From: an uncultured Parabacteroides sp.
Lineage (GTDB): Bacteria > Bacteroidota > Bacteroidia > Bacteroidales > Tannerellaceae
Assembly (NCBI GenBank): GCA_947074335.1
Contig: CAMTPG010000074.1
Span: forward strand, 1-9,759
DNA length: 9,759 nt
Reading direction: 5' to 3'
This document shows, in pieces, positions 1-5,537 of the stretch. How positions within the stretch are numbered: the stretch's first letter is position 1; the number at the start of each line of letters is the position of its first letter. Under the pieces are notes generated by a model. That model was not told the origin of the DNA. It did no database searches and worked only from the letters and a program-made list of their open reading frames with translations. A program made the position numbers and the translations under genes.

Positions 1-2
1 TT

Positions 3-590
3 ATTTCGCTCAGTACCTTTTTTATGCTGTTTATCGCCGTAGAGCATCTGGGACAACGCCAGCTGGCCATTGCCAATATTGTGCGCAGTGTTTATATCGT
101 GCTGCTTATTCCGGTCAATGCCTTATCTACCGTAACCAATACGTTTGTGAGTAACAGCATCGGTGCCGGACATACGGCGGAGGTGATTCCGATCATCCGC
201 AAACTGGCGGTTATTTCGTTTTGCATCGTGCTGGGTTGCTCGGTGATTACCAGTTTTTTGCCGCATCTTATTCTTTCGGTTTATACCAACGACGGCAGCC
301 TGATTGCCGCCTCGGTTCCGTCGCTTTATGTAATCTCGGCAGCCCTGCTGGTTTCGTCGGTTTCCAACATTGTATTTAATGGTGTATCGGGCACCGGCAA
401 TACAAAAGCGGCCTTCTTTTTAGAGATTATTGTGCTGGCGGTTTATATGCTGTTTATCTACATCATTGGCATCCGTTTGAAACGCCCCGTTGCCGAATGT
501 TTTATGACCGAAATTGTATATTATAGCGGTTTATTAATACTCAGTATTATTTATTTGAAGAAGGGAAGCTGGCAGAATAAGAAGATTTGA
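3..590 (+). CDS. MATE-family multidrug/sodium antiporter, C-terminal part (5' end outside window)
   Basis: The reading frame is open to the left edge of the window, so about 195 C-terminal residues are visible of a protein that usually has about 440-460. It is an integral inner-membrane protein: several long hydrophobic stretches are separated by short polar loops. The segment with ALSTVTNTFVSN, SIGAG and the later NGVSGTGNTK matches the C-terminal half of MATE (NorM/DinF-like) exporters, where such Gly/Asn/Thr-rich turns lie between membrane helices. These proteins export cationic drugs or metabolites in exchange for Na+ or H+. The protein ends in a short basic tail (KKGSWQNKKI). The ATG at 24 lies inside the protein and is not the real start. 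The ffh start follows after 67 bases, with no clear terminator between. The family call is fairly firm; the substrate cannot be inferred. Confidence 0.85.
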   Translation: MSLSTFFMLFIAVEHLGQRQLAIANIVRSVYIVLLIPVNALSTVTNTFVSNSIGAGHTAEVIPIIRKLAVISFCIVLGCSVITSFLPHLILSVYTNDGSLIAASVPSLYVISAALLVSSVSNIVFNGVSGTGNTKAAFFLEIIVLAVYMLFIYIIGIRLKRPVAECFMTEIVYYSGLLILSIIYLKKGSWQNKKI

Positions 591-601
591 TTTCTTTTTC
601 T

Positions 602-609
602 TACCTTTG
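602..609 (+). promoter_or_regulatory. Candidate -7 box of the ffh promoter
   Basis: TACCTTTG fits the Bacteroidetes -7 consensus TAnnTTTG and lies 48 bases before the ffh ATG, which predicts a leader of about 40 bases. No TTTG is found 19-21 bases upstream, so the -33 half is weak or missing. The leader is A/T-rich with no Shine-Dalgarno sequence, as is normal in this phylum. Confidence 0.4.
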
Positions 610-657
610 TGCCTCATTCAAAGATTATAAAGAATAAAATAATATACCTACGAAATT

Positions 658-1983
658 ATGTTTGAGAATTTAAGCGAAAGGTTAGACAGGTCGTTTAAAC
701 TGTTGAAAGGTGAAGGAAAAATCACCGAAATCAATGTTGCTGAAACATTAAAAGATGTACGTAAGGCATTACTGGATGCCGACGTTAACTATAAAGTTGC
801 AAAAAGTTTCACAGATACAGTTAAAGTTAAAGCTTTAGGACAGAATGTACTGACTTCTGTTAAGCCGAGCCAGCTGATGGTCAAAATCGTTCACGACGAA
901 TTGGCCACACTGATGGGCGGCACAGCTACCGAACTGGAACTGAATGGTTCGCCTGCCATTGTTTTGATGTCGGGTTTGCAGGGTTCGGGTAAAACTACTT
1001 TCTCCGGTAAACTGGCCAATTTGCTGAAAAGCAAAAAGGGCAAAAAGCCGTTGCTGGTGGCTGCCGACGTATATCGCCCGGCCGCTATCGAGCAGTTGCG
1101 CGTGGTGGGCGAGCAGGTTGGTGTTCCCGTTTATATGGAACCGGAAAATAAAAACCCGGTAGAAATTGCACAGAATGCCATCAAACTGGCTAAAGCCAAC
1201 GGTAATGATGTGGTGATCGTGGATACTGCCGGTCGTCTGGCTATCGATGAGCAGATGATGAACGAAATCACAGCCATCAAAAAAGCCATTCAGCCCGATG
1301 AGATTTTGTTTGTGGTGGATGCCATGACCGGTCAGGATGCCGTTAATACGGCTAAAGAGTTTAATGAGCGACTCGACTTCAACGGCGTTGTACTGACAAA
1401 ATTAGATGGTGATACACGTGGTGGTGCGGCGCTTTCTATCCGTACCGTGGTGGATAAACCGATCAAGTTTGTGGGTACGGGCGAGAAAATGGATGCACTC
1501 GATGTATTCCATCCCGAACGTATGGCCGACCGTATTCTGGGCATGGGTGATATTGTATCGCTGGTAGAACGTGCACAGGAACAATACAACGAAGAGGAGG
1601 CAAAACGCCTGCAGAAGAAGATTGCCAAGAATCAGTTCGATTTTAACGACTTCATCTCCCAGATTCAGCAAATCAAAAAGATGGGTAACCTGAAAGAGCT
1701 GGCTGCCATGATTCCGGGTGTGGGTAAAGCACTGAAAGATATTGATATCGATGATAATGCATTCAAAAGCATTGAGGCGATTATCTATTCGATGACTCCC
1801 GCCGAAAGAAGCAATCCGGCTATTTTGAACGGTTCGCGTCGTGCACGTATCGCTAAAGGCAGCGGCACAAATATTCAGGAGGTAAACAAACTGATCAAAC
1901 AGTTTGACGAAACCCGCAAGATGATGCGTATGTTGACAACCCAGAAACCGGGTGGCAAAAAATTTCCTTCGTTTAAAAGATAA
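658..1983 (+). CDS. ffh: Signal recognition particle protein Ffh (SRP54 GTPase)
   Basis: Ffh binds the 4.5S/6S SRP RNA and the signal sequences of nascent membrane proteins. It delivers ribosomes to the receptor FtsY at the inner membrane in a GTP-dependent way. The 441 residues are normal length. The N domain covers about 1-85. The G domain covers about 86-295, with P-loop GLQGSGKTT (106-114), DVYRPAA (137-143), DTAGR (189-193), TKLDGD (247-252) and GTGEK (273-277). The M domain runs from about 296 to the end, with the RNA-binding motif SRRARIAKGSG (393-403) and a basic tail. The ATG at 658 begins the conserved MFENLSERL start of the family. folD follows after 33 bases on the same strand with no terminator between, so cotranscription is likely. 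The M domain carries few methionines in the finger-loop region. Identification is secure. Confidence 0.98.
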   Translation: MFENLSERLDRSFKLLKGEGKITEINVAETLKDVRKALLDADVNYKVAKSFTDTVKVKALGQNVLTSVKPSQLMVKIVHDELATLMGGTATELELNGSPAIVLMSGLQGSGKTTFSGKLANLLKSKKGKKPLLVAADVYRPAAIEQLRVVGEQVGVPVYMEPENKNPVEIAQNAIKLAKANGNDVVIVDTAGRLAIDEQMMNEITAIKKAIQPDEILFVVDAMTGQDAVNTAKEFNERLDFNGVVLTKLDGDTRGGAALSIRTVVDKPIKFVGTGEKMDALDVFHPERMADRILGMGDIVSLVERAQEQYNEEEAKRLQKKIAKNQFDFNDFISQIQQIKKMGNLKELAAMIPGVGKALKDIDIDDNAFKSIEAIIYSMTPAERSNPAILNGSRRARIAKGSGTNIQEVNKLIKQFDETRKMMRMLTTQKPGGKKFPSFKR

Positions 1984-2016
1984 TTTGTCAGTAAGTTAAT
2001 CAGTCAGAAAGAGCAT

Positions 2017-2922
2017 ATGAATATGGAAGAGCAGCATTATCAGCTGCTGGACGGAAAAGCCGTTTCAGCACAGATGAAAAAGGAGATGGCCGAAGAGGTT
2101 GCCAAAATTAAAGCCGAAGGTGGTAAAGTACCGCATCTGGCAGCTATTTTGGTGGGACACGACGGCGGAAGCGAAACCTATGTGGCCAGCAAAGTAAAAA
2201 CCTGCGAAGAGATTGGTTTCAAATCAACCCTGATTCGCTACGAAGATGATGTAACGGAGGCTGAGCTGCTCAAAAAGGTAGACGAACTGAATCGGGATGC
2301 CGATGTAGACGGATTTATTGTACAGCTGCCTTTGCCGAATCATATCTCTGAAGAAAAAATAATCGAAGCCATCGACTACCGCAAAGATGTGGATGGCTTC
2401 CATCCGATTAATGTGGGACGCATGTCGATTGGCCTGCCCTGCTTTGTATCGGCTACGCCGGCAGGTATCGTGGAGTTGCTTCGCCGTTACGATATCCCGA
2501 CGCGCGGTAAACATTGCGTTGTGCTGGGAAGAAGTAATATTGTGGGCAAACCCATGGCAACGCTTATGATGCAGAAGGCGGTGCCGGGCGATTGTACGGT
2601 TACGGTTTGCCACAGCCGTTCCGAAAATTTAAAGGAAATGTGCCTGAGTGCCGATCTGATTATCGTAGCACTGGGTGTGCCCGAATTTCTGAAAGCGGAC
2701 ATGGTGAAACCGGGTGCCGTTATTGTGGATGTGGGTACAACACGTATGCCGAGCAGCCAGACAAAAAGCGGATTCAAACTGACGGGCGATGTTAAATTTA
2801 GCGAAGTGGCACCTAAGTGTCGCTATATCACGCCGGTACCGGGCGGAGTGGGTCCGATGACGATCATCTCGTTGATGCGAAACACACTGCTGGCGGGCAA
2901 AAAAGCGATTTATAGCGAATAA
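2017..2922 (+). CDS. folD: Bifunctional methylenetetrahydrofolate dehydrogenase / methenyltetrahydrofolate cyclohydrolase FolD
   Basis: This cytosolic enzyme converts 5,10-methylene-THF to 5,10-methenyl-THF using NAD(P)+, then to 10-formyl-THF. It supplies one-carbon units for purine and formyl-Met-tRNA synthesis. The 301 residues match the usual size of about 285-300. Visible motifs are Y55-xxx-K59 (catalytic lysine in ETYVASK), VQLPLP (102-107, with Q103), KDVDG (123-127, with D126), the cofactor-binding GRSNIVGKP (171-179) and PVPGGVGPMT (273-282). The Y, K, Q and D residues sit about five positions later than in the E. coli enzyme as I recall it, consistent with a slightly longer N-terminus. 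The start could be the ATG at 2017 or the one at 2023, and the sequence does not decide between them. The gene lies 33 bases after ffh and is probably in its transcript. No intact + strand terminator follows the stop. Confidence 0.97.
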   Translation: MNMEEQHYQLLDGKAVSAQMKKEMAEEVAKIKAEGGKVPHLAAILVGHDGGSETYVASKVKTCEEIGFKSTLIRYEDDVTEAELLKKVDELNRDADVDGFIVQLPLPNHISEEKIIEAIDYRKDVDGFHPINVGRMSIGLPCFVSATPAGIVELLRRYDIPTRGKHCVVLGRSNIVGKPMATLMMQKAVPGDCTVTVCHSRSENLKEMCLSADLIIVALGVPEFLKADMVKPGAVIVDVGTTRMPSSQTKSGFKLTGDVKFSEVAPKCRYITPVPGGVGPMTIISLMRNTLLAGKKAIYSE

Positions 2923-2933
2923 TTTTACAAAAA

Positions 2934-2956
2934 AAGTGCACCAATTATTTGCACTT
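2934..2956. terminator. Hairpin after folD; shaped as a terminator on the - strand
   Basis: AAGTGCA (2934-2940) and TGCACTT (2950-2956) form a perfect 7-bp stem with a 9-base loop. The run of A to its left becomes a T-tract only on the - strand, so it resembles an intrinsic terminator for leftward transcription. On the + strand it could weakly end or stabilise the folD mRNA. Its 3' arm overlaps the -33 box of the tRNA-His promoter. Confidence 0.5.
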
Positions 2957-2978
2957 ATAAAAATAATGCCTATCTTTG
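2948..2978 (+). promoter_or_regulatory. tRNA-His promoter (TTTG-N19-TATCTTTG)
   Basis: TTTG at 2948-2951 and TATCTTTG at 2971-2978 are separated by 19 bases, an exact fit to the Bacteroidetes primary sigma consensus (TTTG, 19-21 bases, TAnnTTTG). The predicted transcript start near 2985 lies about 30 bases before the mature tRNA 5' end. The tRNA is therefore likely to have its own transcription unit. Confidence 0.75.
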
Positions 2979-3015
2979 CATCGTCTTAATAAGGGAACAC
3001 TTATTGAGAACATAT

Positions 3016-3090
3016 GGTGAGAGTAGCTCAGCTGGTTAGAGTATTGGATTGTGGTTCCAAGGGTCGTGGGTTCGAGCCCCATCTTTCACC
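3016..3090 (+). tRNA. tRNA-His (anticodon GTG)
   Basis: A full cloverleaf can be drawn. The acceptor stem pairs GTGAGAG (3017-3023) with CTTTCAC (3083-3089), with one G-T wobble. The extra 5' G at 3016 faces the discriminator C at 3090, the hallmark of bacterial tRNA-His and the identity element for HisRS. The D stem pairs GCTC (3026-3029) with GAGT (3039-3042). The anticodon stem pairs TTGGA (3044-3048) with TCCAA (3056-3060) around loop TTGTGGT, with anticodon GTG at 3051-3053. The T stem pairs GTGGG (3066-3070) with CCCAT (3078-3082) around TTCGAGC. The gene does not encode CCA: the bases after C73 read CAA, so the end must be added by tRNA nucleotidyltransferase. It has its own promoter and terminator. 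Confidence 0.97.
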
Positions 3091-3100
3091 CAAAAACAAG

Positions 3101-3130
3101 AGGTTGTTTGATTTCAAACAACCTTTTTTT
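3101..3130 (+). terminator. Intrinsic terminator of the tRNA-His unit
   Basis: AGGTTGTTTG (3101-3110) pairs perfectly over 10 bp with CAAACAACCT (3115-3124) around the loop ATTT, followed by T through 3130. It starts 11 bases after the tRNA 3' end and faces rightward. Confidence 0.9.
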
Positions 3131-3206
3131 GTGCGTGTATGCGAAGTGTATAGGCTCAAGGCAACTCATAGAGATATTGGAGATCCACAACATAAAGGCA
3201 CAACAC

Positions 3207-3251
3207 AAAAAAGGGATCAACCTCTACCCTTTTAGATAAAGATTAATCCCT
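3207..3251 (-). terminator. Intrinsic terminator of the dcu / OmpA-lipoprotein unit
   Basis: Read on the - strand, AGGGATTAA (3251-3243) pairs with TTGATCCCT (3220-3212) through nine positions including one T-G wobble. It is followed by a T run (3212-3207). The 22-base loop contains AAAAGGGT, which could form an alternative inner pairing with the T-rich tail. It lies 24 bases past the lipoprotein stop codon and closes the leftward unit before it reaches the tRNA gene. Confidence 0.75.
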
Positions 3252-3274
3252 GCAATCGTATATTGACCGGATCG

Positions 3275-4111
3275 CTATTGATTCAGTATTTCGTATAATT
3301 TATCCAGTCTGGGTGCCATAATGATTTCGGTACGGCGGTTTCTGGCGCGTCCTTCTGTTGATTCATTATCGGCTACAGGCAAAAACTCACCACGACCCAC
3401 AGGCTGAATCTGTAACGGATTTACATCATAATCTTTGGTAAGAATGCGAACTACCGATGTGGCACGAATCACACTCAGATCCCAATTGTCTTTGAATTGT
3501 GCCGTGCTGATGGGTTTACTGTCGGTATGCCCTTCGATATAAACATCTACATCGGTTTGCTTATTCAGTACACCGGCCAGTTTGGCCAGCGCCTCTTTAC
3601 CGCGTTTATCCACGCGCGCACTGCCCGACTCGAAAAGTAATTTGTCCGACATGGCTACATAGACTTTTCCGTCTTTTTCGGTCACGGTAAGCTCATCACT
3701 GTTAAAACCGAGTAATGCATCTTTTACACTGTTGAGCAGCGCACGCACTTTTTCATTTTGTGCGTTAATCAAATCCTGCAAATCATTGATCGTGCGCTCG
3801 CGATCACTCAGTTCATTCATCTTCTGACTGAGCAGGGCGTTGAGTTTTTCCTGTTCGGTCAGGTTCATGTCAAGACTTTTTTCGAAATGACGGATGAGCT
3901 GCCCCATGCGGGTTGTATCACGTTTTAATTGTCCAAGTTCAGAGCGGAGTGCATCGCCGGTATTGCGACAATCCACCAGCTGATTTTGCAGATCGTTGCC
4001 ACGAGCCACGGCTTCGAGACGTCCGTTTTCGGCCAGCAGGTATTTTTTCTTCGTCACACACGACGAGAAGGTCAGCAAGGTTACAGCCGACAAACAAATC
4101 ATTTTTTTCAC
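3275..4111 (-). CDS. OmpA-family lipoprotein with peptidoglycan-binding C-terminal domain
   Basis: This is a predicted envelope lipoprotein that tethers a membrane to the cell wall. The 278 residues begin with a signal peptide (MKKMICL, then a hydrophobic stretch) ending in the lipobox FSSC, so lipidation is expected at C18. Residues about 25-125 are charged, leucine- and glutamine-rich and look like coiled coil. The OmpA C-terminal domain spans about 155-265: LLFESGSARVD (158-168), YIEGHTDSKP (191-200), DLSVIRA (211-217) and GRARNRRTEI (254-263). D197 and R216 occupy the positions that bind diaminopimelate in OmpA proteins. There is no N-terminal beta-barrel. The chosen start is a GTG at 4111, which keeps the two lysines of the signal peptide; the ATG at 4102 would remove them. 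It lies 19 bases after the dcu stop codon, so it is probably cotranscribed. Similar proteins include Pal/YiaD-like lipoproteins; the exact role is not known. Confidence 0.88.
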   Translation of the reverse strand: MKKMICLSAVTLLTFSSCVTKKKYLLAENGRLEAVARGNDLQNQLVDCRNTGDALRSELGQLKRDTTRMGQLIRHFEKSLDMNLTEQEKLNALLSQKMNELSDRERTINDLQDLINAQNEKVRALLNSVKDALLGFNSDELTVTEKDGKVYVAMSDKLLFESGSARVDKRGKEALAKLAGVLNKQTDVDVYIEGHTDSKPISTAQFKDNWDLSVIRATSVVRILTKDYDVNPLQIQPVGRGEFLPVADNESTEGRARNRRTEIIMAPRLDKLYEILNQ

Positions 4112-4130
4112 AGGCTTTAATCTAAGTTTG

Positions 4131-5447
4131 TTATTTAATAAACTGAATCAACAACAGGCCTAAACCTACCGAAACAATCGATGCGATGAGTCCGGGCACC
4201 ATAAATGAATGATTCAGCACATATTTACCAATGTGTGTGGATCCGGTGCGGTCGAAATTGATGGCAGCAACTACTGTCGGGTAATTCGGAATGAAAAAGT
4301 ATCCGTTTACCGCCGGAAACAGAGCGATCAGCATCCAGGGCGAAATGCCCAGTGCAATACCCAACGGAAGCAGGGCACGAACCGTTGCGGCCTGGCTGAA
4401 TAATAAAATAGACATAACAAACAGTGCCAGACCAAACAGCCAGGGCATCTGGGTAACAAAATGCTCTATGCCGCCTTTCATGGTTTCCATATTACCGCCG
4501 ATAAAAGTATCGCCCATCCAGGCAATACCGAAAATGGCAACAACAGCCTGCATACCGGCCGAGAATACGGATCCCTGAACCGCTTTAATGCCATCGGTAC
4601 GCGTAATAAGCAAAATCAGTGCCGCTGCCGAAAGCATCAGGATCTCGATAATATGCGCCATCTGCATCTGTGTGGGTGCATCGCTGCCCGCATTAAATGT
4701 AGGACGAAGCGAAGGGATTGAACCGAACAGCACAATTGCCACGGTGGCCAGCACAAAGAGAATGACCGAAATCAGCGCCATACGCGGATTTTGCAGTTTC
4801 TGGGTCTGGTATTTTCCGGCTGTGAGTTCTCCGCTTTTCATACGACGGATGTATTCGGGATCTTCTTCCAGATTTTTTCCCACACGCAGTGAATACAGCG
4901 CACCCGCAAACACGCCGACCAGCGTACAGGGCACCGAAATCATCAGGATATTTAATAAGGTAATATCATAACCACCCAGCATACTGAGCATCGCCACGGT
5001 GGCTGCCGAAATCGGACTGGCGGTAATGGCCTGCTGCGAAGCAATTACGGCAATGCCCATCGGTCGCTCGGGACGGATTTTGGTTTCGGTGGCAACTTCG
5101 GCAATTACGGGAAGTACCGAATAGGCCACATGACCGGTGCCGGCCAGAAAGGTGAATCCGTAAGTGATGAACGGACTCAGAATGGTGATTTTTGACGGAT
5201 TTTTACGCAATAACCGCTCGGCCCATTTCACCATTAAATCTAAACCGCCGGCGGCCTGCATACAACTGGCTGCTGCAATAACTGCCACAATCATTAACAT
5301 GACATCGATGGGAGGAGCCGTAGGTTCAAGTCCGAAGCCAAACGTAAGAATCGACAATCCGAGACCACCCAGTATACCTAACCCGATGCCACCTATACGT
5401 GCGCCAATAATGATGGCAATCAAAACAAATGCTAATTGTATCCACAT
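4131..5447 (-). CDS. dcuA/dcuB: Anaerobic C4-dicarboxylate transporter, Dcu family
   Basis: This inner-membrane antiporter exchanges fumarate, malate or aspartate for succinate during fumarate respiration, which fits a succinate-producing anaerobe. The 438 residues match DcuA/DcuB of E. coli (about 433-446) and form many hydrophobic segments. Family signatures are IGARIGGIGLGILGG (14-28), MQAAGGLD (63-70), FLAGTGHVAYSVLPVIAEVA (100-119), RPERPM (125-130), QQAITASPISAA (138-149), GIAWMGDTF (307-315), SQAAT (351-355) and NYPTVVAAINFDRTGSTHIG (388-407). The central loop (about 190-220) is polar. From memory, some motifs resemble E. coli DcuB (GTGHV-Y, RPERPM) and others DcuA (AITASPISAA, GDTF), so I do not choose between them. 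The ATG at 5447 gives a natural first membrane segment. The OmpA-type lipoprotein gene follows after 19 bases; the GH2 gene is divergent across a 90-base gap. Confidence 0.93.
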   Translation of the reverse strand: MWIQLAFVLIAIIIGARIGGIGLGILGGLGLSILTFGFGLEPTAPPIDVMLMIVAVIAAASCMQAAGGLDLMVKWAERLLRKNPSKITILSPFITYGFTFLAGTGHVAYSVLPVIAEVATETKIRPERPMGIAVIASQQAITASPISAATVAMLSMLGGYDITLLNILMISVPCTLVGVFAGALYSLRVGKNLEEDPEYIRRMKSGELTAGKYQTQKLQNPRMALISVILFVLATVAIVLFGSIPSLRPTFNAGSDAPTQMQMAHIIEILMLSAAALILLITRTDGIKAVQGSVFSAGMQAVVAIFGIAWMGDTFIGGNMETMKGGIEHFVTQMPWLFGLALFVMSILLFSQAATVRALLPLGIALGISPWMLIALFPAVNGYFFIPNYPTVVAAINFDRTGSTHIGKYVLNHSFMVPGLIASIVSVGLGLLLIQFIK

Positions 5448-5470
5448 GTTTCCTAAAAATCTAATTTTCG

Positions 5471-5501
5471 TTTGTTAAGGACGCAAATTTAATTAATTTT
5501 G
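5471..5501 (+). promoter_or_regulatory. Promoter of the GH2 gene (TTTG-N19-TAATTTTG)
   Basis: TTTG at 5471-5474 and TAATTTTG at 5494-5501 are separated by 19 bases, matching the Bacteroidetes consensus exactly. A start near 5508 would give a leader of about 30 bases before the ATG at 5538. The leader is A-rich, without a Shine-Dalgarno sequence. The -7 box overlaps the core of the divergent dcu promoter. Confidence 0.7.
5484..5491 (-). promoter_or_regulatory. Candidate -7 box of the dcu promoter
   Basis: On the - strand TAAATTTG (5491 to 5484) fits TAnnTTTG. It lies 36 bases before the dcu ATG, giving a predicted leader of about 30 bases. The expected -33 position reads GTTC or TTCA, only a partial match to TTTG. 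The box is one half of a near-palindrome shared with the opposite promoter. Confidence 0.4.
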
Positions 5502-5537
5502 TAACGCTTTGAACTATAATAACACGAAAATAACAAA

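Noticed and set aside
1332..1671. Two overlapping - strand open frames inside ffh
   Set aside because: They are shadows of the GTPase and M-domain coding sequence with no supporting signal.
3016..3206. tRNA-His as an integration site for a mobile element
   Set aside because: No repeat of the tRNA 3' end, integrase gene or foreign-looking cargo is seen next to it; both flanks are core genes.
3131..3206. Possible small RNA between the two terminators after tRNA-His
   Set aside because: No promoter match, hairpin or conserved motif was found in these 76 bases.
3014..3235. Open frame of 73 codons starting just before the tRNA-His
   Set aside because: It reads through the tRNA and both terminators; the apparent ATG is part of the tRNA flank. 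Structured RNA explains the sequence.
4588..4971. Open frame of 127 codons on the + strand inside dcu
   Set aside because: It lies antisense to a conserved transporter. The translation has no membrane or domain pattern of its own and no start signal.
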